This document shows positions 43,446 through 52,222 of a stretch of DNA of 64,000 nucleotides, in pieces. The notes below the pieces were generated by a model that worked only from the letters and a program-made list of their open reading frames with translations, had not been told where the DNA came from and searched no databases. The translations under genes were made by a program, and so were the position numbers. This stretch comes from JAGOPY01 sp964619555 (GTDB lineage Bacteria > Bacteroidota > Bacteroidia > Bacteroidales > JAGOPY01): positions 1 through 64,000 of the forward strand of contig CAZUDV010000016.1 of the NCBI GenBank assembly GCA_964619555.1, given 5' to 3'. The number at the start of each line of letters is the position of its first letter. Position 1 is the stretch's first letter.

Positions 43446-45872
43446 TTACTCGTATTTTACTGCATCCACCGGGTTGCTGGAAGCAGCCCGTACGATATAG
43501 AAGCTAATCGTTACCATACCGACCAGGAATGCCACCAGGCCGGCCAGGAAGAAGTAGGACCATTTCAGGCTGGTATGGTAGATAAAACTGTCGGATAGCC
43601 AGATATCGAGCCTCCACCAGGCTATCGGAACGGCAAGGATAAATGCGATCAGGATCAGGAAAATGAATTCCCGGTAAAGCAATTGGAGGATATTTCCTAC
43701 CGATGCCCCCAGTATTTTCCGCACCCCTATTTCTTTGGTTTTCTGTTCTGCCACGAACGACGAGAGCCCCAATAATCCGAGCAATGCGATGAAAATGGCG
43801 ACAATGGTCGATATCTGGAATATCTTGCTGATCTTATGCTCCCCTGTGTACTGCTCTTCCATGATCTGTGTGATATAGCGGTAATCAAAAGGCCGGCCGG
43901 CGCCATAGGAGTTCCACTTTTCCTCTATGGTCGCGAGAGCCTCGCTTTCCTTTCCTTCTTTTATTCTTACCGACAGGTAATATCTCGGAACTTCGGATAT
44001 GAAGAACATCACCGGCTCGATTTTATTATGTAACGATCTGTAATGGAAGTCTTTAATTACCCCGATGACTTTCAACATCCTCCCCTGGTTCGAATCCAGG
44101 TCAAATCCGTACTGGATTTTCTTGCCGATGGGATCCGCTTCCCATCCCAGGGTTTTGATCCCCGTTTCATTGATCAGTACGGCTTCCGTTTTATCGGTCC
44201 CCATATCCTTGTCAAAATCTCTGCCCTGGACGATCTCCATTCCCATGGCTTTAATGTATTCGTGATCGACCTGGGCCAGGATCATCGCCATTTCGGCCAT
44301 TTCGTCTTCCCGTTCCACCCTTACCACCTGGATCCAGTTGATCTGGCCCGGGACGCCGGTACTGTTTGTGGCGCCCAGGATGGACGGATCCTGAAGCAAT
44401 TCATTTTTGAATGATTCTACCTTGCTCCGGAATGCTGAATCCTGCAATTCCATTACCACCAGATTTTGCTTGTCGAAGCCCAGGTCAGTATTCCTGAGGA
44501 ATTTCAACTGGCTGGAAACGACAAAGGTCCCGATGATCATAAAAATAGCGATAAAGAACTGGATAACCACCAGTACCCGGCGCAGGAAAGCTGTCGATTT
44601 TCCCGTTTTGGCTGCTTTTCCTTTCAAAACATTGATTGGAAGGAAGGAAGAAAGATAGAATGACGGATAACTGCCAGATGCAATCCCAACGACGACCGTG
44701 ATGACCAGGATGGTCCCGAGCACAAAAGGTTGCGTAAAAAGGCTGAAACGGATATCTTTCCCTGAAAGCTGGTTAAAATCGGGCAAAAACAGAAAGACGA
44801 TCAGCAGGGCAATGGCCAGTGCGATGAAGGCAAGCAGCAGCGACTCGGCCAGGAACTGGTTGACGATCTGCTTCCTGTAGGCTCCGACCACCTTTCGCAG
44901 GCCAACCTCCCGGGCACGGTTGGCGGAACGCGCCGTGGCCATGTTCATATAATTGATGGTAGCTAAAAGGAGGATGAAAAGGGCAACAGCTGAAAAAATG
45001 TAGATGTAGGCCATGTTGCCGGTCGGCAGATCCGAACCGAGCCCCTGCCGGAAATGCGTTTTCGCCAGGGGCGTGTACATAAGTTCAAAGCTCGCATTGA
45101 TCTGGTCGCCGATGGGACGCATGTATTTATCATAAAAGGCTGGAAACCTCGAAACAATACTTTCCATGGAGGCATTCTCATTCAGTAGTATGAATGTATA
45201 GACCCCGATATTCCAGAAGGCCAGGGGCTCCATGCTGTTGAAATTGTCAGCGCCGAAAAGTTCCTGTAAGGTCACCACGGATAACAGGGCGGTAAATTTC
45301 AAGTGGGAGTTTTCCGGGGGATCCTCAATGACACCTGTAACTTTGTAAGAACGTCCGGAACCAGATACGATCATCTCCCCCATGGGGTTCCCGGCACCGA
45401 AATATTTCTCCGCGGTAGTCTGAGTTAAAACCATCGTAAAAGGCTCATTGAGAGCGCTTACGGCTTCACCTGAAATAAAATCAAGCGTGAAAAGGTCGAA
45501 AACAGTGGAATCGGCAAAATAAAACTCATTTTCATAATATTCCTTATCTCCGTAGCGGAAAAGTGTATTTCCAACATCCGTAAGCCGGGTGAAATTCTCT
45601 ACTTCCGGGAACTCCAGTTTGAATGCCGGACCCATCGGAACGGGAACAATAGCAAACAAATCGTGCCGGTTCGAGATGTTGAAATTCGATTCGATCCGGT
45701 AAATGCGTTCGTGCTTCTCGTTGTGTTTATCGTAGGTCATTTCATCCCTTACAAAGAGCAGGATGAAAATGAACGCGGCCAGCCCAACCGATAATCCCAG
45801 GATATTCAGTAAAGTGTAGAACTTGTTCCTGGAGAAATTACGCACAGCAGAGATCAGGAAGTTCTTGAACAT
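43446..45872 (-). CDS. FtsX-family ABC transporter permease (second in operon)
   Basis: An 808-residue paralogue with the same two-part layout. Landmarks are MFKNFLISAVRNFSRNKFYTLLNILGLSVG at the N-terminus given here only as a region, RAREVGLRKVVGAYRKQIVNQF in the middle, and KTKEIGVRKILGASVGNILQLL near the end. It lies directly downstream of the ATPase gene, with a short heptamer array in between (45908-45935), and 11 bp before the third permease. It probably forms homo- or heterodimers with its neighbours. Confidence 0.9.
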   Translation of the reverse strand: MFKNFLISAVRNFSRNKFYTLLNILGLSVGLAAFIFILLFVRDEMTYDKHNEKHERIYRIESNFNISNRHDLFAIVPVPMGPAFKLEFPEVENFTRLTDVGNTLFRYGDKEYYENEFYFADSTVFDLFTLDFISGEAVSALNEPFTMVLTQTTAEKYFGAGNPMGEMIVSGSGRSYKVTGVIEDPPENSHLKFTALLSVVTLQELFGADNFNSMEPLAFWNIGVYTFILLNENASMESIVSRFPAFYDKYMRPIGDQINASFELMYTPLAKTHFRQGLGSDLPTGNMAYIYIFSAVALFILLLATINYMNMATARSANRAREVGLRKVVGAYRKQIVNQFLAESLLLAFIALAIALLIVFLFLPDFNQLSGKDIRFSLFTQPFVLGTILVITVVVGIASGSYPSFYLSSFLPINVLKGKAAKTGKSTAFLRRVLVVIQFFIAIFMIIGTFVVSSQLKFLRNTDLGFDKQNLVVMELQDSAFRSKVESFKNELLQDPSILGATNSTGVPGQINWIQVVRVEREDEMAEMAMILAQVDHEYIKAMGMEIVQGRDFDKDMGTDKTEAVLINETGIKTLGWEADPIGKKIQYGFDLDSNQGRMLKVIGVIKDFHYRSLHNKIEPVMFFISEVPRYYLSVRIKEGKESEALATIEEKWNSYGAGRPFDYRYITQIMEEQYTGEHKISKIFQISTIVAIFIALLGLLGLSSFVAEQKTKEIGVRKILGASVGNILQLLYREFIFLILIAFILAVPIAWWRLDIWLSDSFIYHTSLKWSYFFLAGLVAFLVGMVTISFYIVRAASSNPVDAVKYE

Positions 45873-45907
45873 AATGACAGTGTAAAATGGTTAAAATGCA
45901 AATTAAA

Positions 45908-45935
45908 ACCCGGAACCCGAAATCCGGTCCCCGGA
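45908..45935. repeat. Heptamer array at the ATPase stop codon
   Basis: Four 7-bp units (acccgga, acccgaa, atccggt, ccccgga) ending 1 bp before the ATPase stop codon (45937-45939, minus strand), inside the operon. The same unit occurs in coding sequence at 57542. Confidence 0.65.
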
Positions 45936-45936
45936 G

Positions 45937-46614
45937 CTAACCCCGTATATTTTCCGTCACGATCTGACCGTCGAACAGCCGGATGATACGCTGGGCATAT
46001 TCGGCATCGCGCTGGGAATGGGTGACTATGATGAGTGTAGTGCCCTGCTGATTGAGATTTTCGAGCAGGTTCATCACTTCTTCGCCATTGGCTGAATCCA
46101 GGTTTCCGGTAGGTTCGTCGGCCAGTATCAGTTTGGGATTGGAGACGACAGCACGGGCGACGGCGACGCGCTGTTGCTGCCCTCCCGAGAGCTGCAGCGG
46201 AAAGTGCTTCTTGCGATGAGTTATCTGCATCCGCTCCAGTACTTCCTCAACCCTGCGCCTTCTTTCAGTAGCCGACAATCCCAGGTAAATTAGCGGTAAT
46301 TCGACATTCTCGAAGACATTAAGCTCATCTATCAGGTTAAAATTCTGGAAAACAAATCCGATGTTCTCCTTGCGCATCCGGGCACGCTGCCGTTCCGAGA
46401 ACCGCGACACCTCCGCTCCGTTAAAGTGGTATTCCCCGTCTGTCGGGTTGTCCAGAAGGCCCAGGATATTCAGAAGGGTTGATTTGCCACATCCTGACGG
46501 GCCCATAATGGCCACAAATTCACCGGGACGGATCTCAAAACTGACACCGTTAAGTGCGGTGGTCTCCACTTCGTCGGTGCGGAATACCTTGGTGAGATTA
46601 ACTGTTTTGATCAT
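45937..46614 (-). CDS. ABC transporter ATP-binding protein (LolD/MacB type)
   Basis: A 225-residue ATPase with all motifs: Walker A GPSGCGKST (about 40), the Q-loop, signature LSGGQQQRVAVARAV (about 141), Walker B LILADEPTGNLD and the H-loop VTHS. The EPTGNLD and short length are typical of the LolD/MacB subfamily that pairs with FtsX-type permeases. It is the only ATPase gene among three permeases and must power at least two of them, assuming no external partner. It lies 63 bp downstream of the first permease gene. Confidence 0.95.
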   Translation of the reverse strand: MIKTVNLTKVFRTDEVETTALNGVSFEIRPGEFVAIMGPSGCGKSTLLNILGLLDNPTDGEYHFNGAEVSRFSERQRARMRKENIGFVFQNFNLIDELNVFENVELPLIYLGLSATERRRRVEEVLERMQITHRKKHFPLQLSGGQQQRVAVARAVVSNPKLILADEPTGNLDSANGEEVMNLLENLNQQGTTLIIVTHSQRDAEYAQRIIRLFDGQIVTENIRG

Positions 46615-46677
46615 TTTTTAAGTTTATTAGTTGTTATTTTGACGATTATTTCTACCTAAAGTTACTGCCGGGTGAAA

Positions 46678-49092
46678 TTATTCGTATTTGAGCGTGTCGG
46701 CCGGATTGGTCAGCGAGGCCTTAAATGCTTTATACGATATGATGATTATTGATACAGACAGGGCCAGTGCTCCTGACAGTGCGAATACCCATGGATTAAG
46801 CGGTTCACGAATGGCGAACTGACGGAGGTACAACCCATCTACCAGGAACCAGGCGATGGGCCAGGCAATCACCATCGCGATGAGGATCAGGCGGGTAAAT
46901 TCCCGCAGCAGCAATACCAGGATGTTCATGATGCTGGCCCCCATTACCTTCCTCAATCCGATCTCTTTGGTACGCTTCTCCGCCATAAAGGATGCCAGGC
47001 CATATAGCCCCAGAGCCGCGACGAAAAGGATCAGGATGGTAAATGTCAGGGATAATTTGCCCAGGTTCGTCTCTTCTTTGTATAACTTCCTCGAAAGATC
47101 CGTCATCAGGGTATATTCGAACGGCCTGTTCTTTTCGTATTCCCCCCATTTCTGTCCCAGAAAAGCAATTAAATCTTTGTCTTTCAGATTATTGACACGA
47201 ATTGCGATATAACGCATGAAAAACAGCACTTCATTCTCTTTTTCCTTCATATTCAGTACAAAAGGTCCGGCAGGTTCGCGAAAGGACGTGGGCTGAAAAT
47301 TCCTGAAAACACCAATGATCTTTTCATTACCGCTGAGTGAACGGAATTTTTTACCCAGTGCCTCCTCATTGCTTGCCCATCCCATGTGCTTGACCATTGC
47401 TTCATTGACCAGGATCCCCTCCATGGGGTCCGTTTTGTTCTCCCTGTTGTAATCACGGCCCGCAACCAACTCAATTTCAAAGGTTTTGAGAAAATCGTAG
47501 GTTACCACCAACGCCGGAAAGAACCGCCACTCCTTATCTTTCAGGCCTTCAAACCAGATCTCATGCGTATTGTGCGAAGTGCCCAGTATATCATCCATGC
47601 TGGTAACGGATAATATCTCCGGATTCATGAGGAGTTCTTCTTTGAAAGTGTCGTATTTTTTTGCCATCTCCGTTCGGTAAACCGGCAGGATGATCACATT
47701 TTCCGGATTGAAGCCCAGTTCGGTCTTTTGCATATAGCTGACCTGCCGGAATATAAGGACGGTGCCGGTTATCAGGCCGATTGAAATGGTGAACTGCAAT
47801 ATTACCAGAATTTTCCTTGCCCTGCCCGTCCTTGCCAGTCCCTGGCTGTTCCCGCGGAGAATGGAAATCGGTTTGAACGATGAAAGGTACAATGCCGGAT
47901 AGGCCCCTGAGAACAGCCCCAGCACGAACCACAGGATGGCAATCCCGATCAGGTTTTGAGGCCTCAGGATAGTTCCCATTTCGATCTCCTTCCCGGTAAA
48001 ATTATTGAACACCGGCAGCAAAAATTCGATGAGAACTATGGCCAGGACAATAGCGATGAAGGTAATCAGCAGCGATTCGGCGATGAATTGCAGGAAAAGC
48101 TGGGACCTGTCCGCTCCGGTCACTTTGCGGATCCCAATCTCTCTTGCCCTGGCAGTGGCTGTAGCAGTTGACAGGTTCATGAAATTGATGGAAGCGATCA
48201 GGAGCAGAAAAACGGCGATCACTGATAATACTACGACATAAGCAAAATTACTGTTGGGCGCTATTTCATAATCCAGCCTGGAATGCAGGTGGATATCGGC
48301 CAGTTTCTGGAGGTGCATGGTGATGCTTTCCCTCTGGGCATCATAGTAATAATCCGTGATAAAACCCGGAAAGTTGGCTTCGAGATGGTCGGGTTGCACT
48401 CCTTCAGCGAGCAGGATATAGGTCCAGCAAGGATTCCAGACCCAGGTTTTTGGCAGGCTGCCGCCAAAAGTGACCTTGGTGGTATTCAACGAGGCCAGCA
48501 TATCAAACCGGAAATGCGACTGGGGAGGGACATCCTTGATAATTCCGGTGACTTTCATCGGAATAAGAGCTTCGAACTTGACCATTTTCCCCATGGGGTC
48601 CTGATCCCTGAAATATTTCCGGGCAGTGGTCTCGGTGATGACAACCGTATTCGGCTCATCGAGGGCTGTAACGGGATTGCCGGCTATGAATTCGTGGTCG
48701 AAAATTTCAAAATAAGTCGAATCCGCAAAGAAGACCAGCTTTTCATTGAATTTAAGATCTTCGTATACGATCAGATGGTTGTCAGTCTGATAGTTGAAGA
48801 CCCTGGTGACCTCCCGGATCATTTCGGGATAGGAGGTTTTTAATGCGAAGGCCACAGGAAACGGCATGCTGGCCGAGTTTTCCCCCACTCCCCCGAAATC
48901 GTAATCCATGCAAACCCTGAATATACGGTCAGCCTTGCTGTGGTGACGGTCGTAACTGGCTTCATCCCTGACGTACATCATGATGAACATGAAGCTGGTC
49001 ACCCCGATGGCCAACCCAACCACATTGATCAGGGATTGAGTCCTGCGCTTGAGAAAGCCCCGGAAAAGTATCTTTAAGTAATTCAGGGACAT
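46678..49092 (-). CDS. FtsX-family ABC transporter permease (first in operon)
   Basis: An 804-residue MacB/FtsX-like permease. Landmarks are an N-terminal helix (LINVVGLAIGVTSFMFIMMY), RAREIGIRKVTGADRSQLFLQF in the middle and RTKEIGLRKVMGASIMNIL near the C-terminus, each followed by paired membrane helices. It is separated from the small upstream gene by 38 bp and followed by the ATPase. It is one of three distinct paralogues in the operon. Confidence 0.9.
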   Translation of the reverse strand: MSLNYLKILFRGFLKRRTQSLINVVGLAIGVTSFMFIMMYVRDEASYDRHHSKADRIFRVCMDYDFGGVGENSASMPFPVAFALKTSYPEMIREVTRVFNYQTDNHLIVYEDLKFNEKLVFFADSTYFEIFDHEFIAGNPVTALDEPNTVVITETTARKYFRDQDPMGKMVKFEALIPMKVTGIIKDVPPQSHFRFDMLASLNTTKVTFGGSLPKTWVWNPCWTYILLAEGVQPDHLEANFPGFITDYYYDAQRESITMHLQKLADIHLHSRLDYEIAPNSNFAYVVVLSVIAVFLLLIASINFMNLSTATATARAREIGIRKVTGADRSQLFLQFIAESLLITFIAIVLAIVLIEFLLPVFNNFTGKEIEMGTILRPQNLIGIAILWFVLGLFSGAYPALYLSSFKPISILRGNSQGLARTGRARKILVILQFTISIGLITGTVLIFRQVSYMQKTELGFNPENVIILPVYRTEMAKKYDTFKEELLMNPEILSVTSMDDILGTSHNTHEIWFEGLKDKEWRFFPALVVTYDFLKTFEIELVAGRDYNRENKTDPMEGILVNEAMVKHMGWASNEEALGKKFRSLSGNEKIIGVFRNFQPTSFREPAGPFVLNMKEKENEVLFFMRYIAIRVNNLKDKDLIAFLGQKWGEYEKNRPFEYTLMTDLSRKLYKEETNLGKLSLTFTILILFVAALGLYGLASFMAEKRTKEIGLRKVMGASIMNILVLLLREFTRLILIAMVIAWPIAWFLVDGLYLRQFAIREPLNPWVFALSGALALSVSIIIISYKAFKASLTNPADTLKYE

Positions 49093-49130
49093 ATTGGTTC
49101 TTATTATAGACCGGGATTGAAGATTAATTG

Positions 49131-49400
49131 CTAAACCACGGTATCGCTGCGTTTCCTGAACATCAGCGGAACCTTGTCGTTCTGTGGCGCACCGATCTCA
49201 ACCAGTTCCCAGTCTTTCTCCCGGGAGGTGATCCGGTGTTTCAGAACAGTGACCTTATCCAACGGTGGAGATCCCTCGGCTTCAAAACTCATCAGTTCCA
49301 CCTTGTACTGGATGGTCTTTTTCCGCCCGTTGATGCGGACTTCGATCTCCACATTCTGTTCGACCTCAATGTCGGGAATGAGTACAACAATTTCACGCAT
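49131..49400 (-). CDS. Small conserved protein of unknown function in the efflux operon
   Basis: An 89-residue soluble protein without signal peptide or membrane helix. It opens MREIVVLIPDIEVEQNVEIEV and is rich in charged beta-forming stretches (GRKKTIQYKVELMSF). The gene starts 1 bp after the adaptor gene's stop, which points to translational coupling. I do not recognise the family. Position suggests a regulatory or accessory role in the transporter complex. Confidence 0.65.
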   Translation of the reverse strand: MREIVVLIPDIEVEQNVEIEVRINGRKKTIQYKVELMSFEAEGSPPLDKVTVLKHRITSREKDWELVEIGAPQNDKVPLMFRKRSDTVV

Positions 49401-49401
49401 A

Positions 49402-50649
49402 TTATTTCAGTATTAATTTATCCTTGTCACCGAAGGTTTCATAAGAAGATATAATGACTTTTTCGCCGGGCTCAAGGCCTTCCAGCACTTCGTAGAATTT
49501 GGTGTTCTGACGGCCGAGCCTGATGTTCCTTTTCACCGCCACTTCTTCTGACGGATCCACTACATATACCCAGTTCCCTCCGGTCTGCTGGAAGAAACCG
49601 CCGCGTTTGATGATCAGCGCATCGGTCGGGGTGCTGAATTTCAAACGCATCTGAATGGTTTGCCCGCGTTTGATATTTTCAGGCACATCCCCGGCGAACA
49701 GCATATCCACCTGGAAAGCCCCACCGGTCACACCTGTGTAGATCTTGCTGATATAAAGATCATAAGTTCGTCCGCTGAAATCGATCTCCGCTTCCTGGCC
49801 GGGCACCACCCGCGATACATATCGTTCATCAATGCTGGCCCTCATCTTATAACCATCCAGGATGTCGATCTGTCCCAGCCTTTCACCCGGATTTCTGGTT
49901 TCGCCTATTTCGACATTGAAGGAAGACAGTATCCCGTCGGCCGGGGCCCTGACCAGCAGCTTGTCCATATTGCTCCGTAACAGCGACAAGTTCGCCTTCA
50001 TACGTTCGATGGAAGCGGATATCTGCCGTTTCTGGTCTTCCGTTGAGATGGAGTCCAGACGCTGCAATTCAAGGCTTATATTGAGCTGACGTTTTGAGAA
50101 ATCGTAGTCGCGTTTGGCGTCTTCGAATTGTTTGAGTGTGTAAACCCCATCCTGATAAAGCTTTTGTGCCCTCTCAAACTCTTTCTCCACCTGGTCGATC
50201 TCATAAAGAAGGTTCGTGATCTCCTTCTGACGGAGGAATTTATTTTGCTCGAGTGCAATCCTGGAATTCAGCAGGTTGTTAATGGCGTCGTACATCCTGG
50301 TCTCCTGGTCCATGTAACTGAGTTGCATATTGGCATTGCTCAGCCGAAGGATCGTATCGCCTTTTTTAACTGTCGCCCCGTCTTCCAGGAATTTCTTTTC
50401 CACCGTTCCGCCCAAGACCGCATCGATGAAAACGGTTGTTTTCGGCTGAACTATCCCATCCACGGGGATGAATTCCTGGAATTTATCCTCTGTTACAGCA
50501 GCAATGGTAACCTGGCTCCTGTCGATATTAAGCCTGCTGGAACGGTCACGAAATGCGAGAAGAAGGATGAAGGAGGCAAAAACCGCGATGGCCGCTATCT
50601 GAATGATCTTTTTCGTTGTCCATCGCTTCTTTTCAATAATCCTGTCCAT
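49402..50649 (-). CDS. HlyD-family periplasmic adaptor of the efflux system
   Basis: A 415-residue membrane fusion protein. It has one N-terminal membrane helix (about 15-32), a lipoyl-like half (VFIDAVLGGTVEKKFLEDGATVKKGDTILRL), a long coiled-coil hairpin (about 105-225, rich in Glu, Lys, Gln), the second lipoyl half (LLVRAPADGILSSFNVEIGE), and beta-barrel and membrane-proximal domains to the end. Such adaptors join an inner-membrane ABC or MacB transporter to an outer-membrane channel. No outer-membrane factor gene is found in the window. It is the first gene of the operon, and a sigma-54 promoter lies 30 bp upstream of the start. Confidence 0.9.
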   Translation of the reverse strand: MDRIIEKKRWTTKKIIQIAAIAVFASFILLLAFRDRSSRLNIDRSQVTIAAVTEDKFQEFIPVDGIVQPKTTVFIDAVLGGTVEKKFLEDGATVKKGDTILRLSNANMQLSYMDQETRMYDAINNLLNSRIALEQNKFLRQKEITNLLYEIDQVEKEFERAQKLYQDGVYTLKQFEDAKRDYDFSKRQLNISLELQRLDSISTEDQKRQISASIERMKANLSLLRSNMDKLLVRAPADGILSSFNVEIGETRNPGERLGQIDILDGYKMRASIDERYVSRVVPGQEAEIDFSGRTYDLYISKIYTGVTGGAFQVDMLFAGDVPENIKRGQTIQMRLKFSTPTDALIIKRGGFFQQTGGNWVYVVDPSEEVAVKRNIRLGRQNTKFYEVLEGLEPGEKVIISSYETFGDKDKLILK

Positions 50650-50678
50650 GTAATTTGGTTTTTGGTACTATGACTGGC

Positions 50679-50693
50679 GCATATTTCATGCCA
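50679..50693 (-). promoter_or_regulatory. Sigma-54 (-24/-12) promoter of the efflux operon
   Basis: The minus strand reads TGGCATGaaatATGC, against the consensus TGGCACG-N4-TTGC. The GG and GC are at the exact spacing and only two positions differ. The -12 GC lies 30 bp before the adaptor start, so the leader is short. The divergent gene encodes a sigma-54 activator. Confidence 0.75.
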
Positions 50694-50770
50694 TTCACAC
50701 TAATGATTTATTTTTCAATATCTTAAAATATTCGTTATTCAAAAATATGTTCATAATCGTTCACTTTTTT

Positions 50771-50788
50771 GTACAATTGCGAACAATT
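50771..50788. promoter_or_regulatory. Candidate activator-binding dyad
   Basis: AATTGcgaaCAATT (50775-50788) is a 5-bp dyad overlapping ttgtacaa, and a related half-site (ATCGTTCAC) lies nearby at about 50756-50764. It is about 80 bp upstream of the sigma-54 promoter, a normal enhancer distance, and just before the activator gene itself. Confidence 0.4.
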
Positions 50789-50830
50789 AAATATTACTTT
50801 TAGCCTGTTATTGATCCCAATCAGAATACT

Positions 50831-52222
50831 ATGAATGATACGTCCGAAAAAATTGCCGCACGCATACTTATTGTGGATGACGATAAGGATGTCCTGCTGG
50901 CTGCAAGGCTGTTCTTAAAGCAGCATGTCGAAGTAGTTCATTCTGAAGAGAACCCGGAGAACCTGCCCAATCTCATCAGTTCAGGGAATTACGACCTGGT
51001 ATTGCTCGACATGAACTTTGCACCGGACGCTACGAGTGGCAAAGAGGGATTTCACTGGCTGAACAAGATCCTGGAAATCGATCCGTCCATCGTGGTCATC
51101 CTGATCACGGGTTACGGGGATATCGAACTCGCCGTGCAGGGAATTAAAGAAGGAGCGACGAACTTCCTGCTTAAACCCTGGGAGAACAAGAAGCTTCTGG
51201 CCACCATCAAAACATCCATGCAACTCCGTCAGTCCAAGCTGGAACTGCAGGAACTGCGGACCAAACAGAAGGTATTGATGGCCGACCAGAACCAGCCGTT
51301 CGTCACCATTATCGGGAATTCCCCGGCGATGAACAAAGTACTTGCCGCGGCACAAAAGGTTGCAGCAACTGACGCCAATGTGCTGATCCTGGGCGAGAAC
51401 GGGACCGGCAAGGAACTCATTGCACGGGCCATACACCGGGATTCCCGGCGAAAAGATGAAGTATTCATCAGCGTCGACCTGGGAGCCATCAGTGAATCTT
51501 TGTTCGAAAGCGAACTGTTCGGCTTTAAAAAAGGGGCTTTTACGGATGCAAAGGAAGACAGGGCTGGACGATTCGAGGCCGCCAACAAGGGCACCATCTT
51601 CCTCGACGAGATCGGGAACCTTTCACTTGCCCTGCAATCCAAACTGCTGAGCGTACTGCAGAACCGCACCGTCGTCAGGCTGGGAACCAATAAGGAGATC
51701 CCCATCGAAGTCAGGCTGATCTGTGCCACCAACATGCCGCTGTACCAGATGGTCAGGGAAGGCAAGTTCAGGCAGGACCTGCTTTACAGGATCAACACCG
51801 TGGAAGTGCATGTTCCCGCTCTCCGGGAAAGAACCGAGGACATCCCTGCACTGGTGGACCATTTCCTGGAGATCTATTGCAAAAAATACAAAATCCCGTT
51901 GAAAAGGGTCAGCGAAGACACTTTTGCCCGTCTAAAAAAGCATGACTGGCCGGGAAATATCAGGGAACTGCAACATGCCGTGGAAAGGGCGGTGATTATG
52001 AGTGATGCCAACATCCTCATGCCGCACGACTTCTTCCTCTCTTCGCCGGCGGATGATAAATCCGAGAACCTGGAGATGGATAACCTCAACCTGGAAGAGG
52101 CGGAAAGAATGCTGGTGCGAAAGGTGATCGACAAACACGGCGGCAATATCAGCAAGGCTGCGAAAGAGCTGGGCCTGACCCGGGCTTCATTATACCGCAG
52201 AATCGAAAAATATGGTCTTTAA
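50831..52222 (+). CDS. Sigma-54-dependent response regulator (NtrC type)
   Basis: A 463-residue regulator with a receiver domain (phospho-acceptor Asp60, LVLLDMNF; conserved Lys in LLKPWEN), an AAA+ domain (Walker A GENGTGKE near 188, Walker B TIFLDEIGN) and a Fis-type helix-turn-helix at the C-terminus (GGNISKAAKELGLTRASLYRRIEKYGL as a region). The sigma-54 contact loop reads GAFTDA at 235-240 instead of GAFTGA. After phosphorylation it should activate the divergent efflux operon through the -24/-12 promoter. The kinase gene overlaps its 3' end by 11 bp. Confidence 0.95.
   Translation: MNDTSEKIAARILIVDDDKDVLLAARLFLKQHVEVVHSEENPENLPNLISSGNYDLVLLDMNFAPDATSGKEGFHWLNKILEIDPSIVVILITGYGDIELAVQGIKEGATNFLLKPWENKKLLATIKTSMQLRQSKLELQELRTKQKVLMADQNQPFVTIIGNSPAMNKVLAAAQKVAATDANVLILGENGTGKELIARAIHRDSRRKDEVFISVDLGAISESLFESELFGFKKGAFTDAKEDRAGRFEAANKGTIFLDEIGNLSLALQSKLLSVLQNRTVVRLGTNKEIPIEVRLICATNMPLYQMVREGKFRQDLLYRINTVEVHVPALRERTEDIPALVDHFLEIYCKKYKIPLKRVSEDTFARLKKHDWPGNIRELQHAVERAVIMSDANILMPHDFFLSSPADDKSENLEMDNLNLEEAERMLVRKVIDKHGGNISKAAKELGLTRASLYRRIEKYGL

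Noticed and set aside
41020..49092. Assembly duplication of one permease gene
   Set aside because: The three proteins share layout but differ throughout in sequence, so they are true paralogues.
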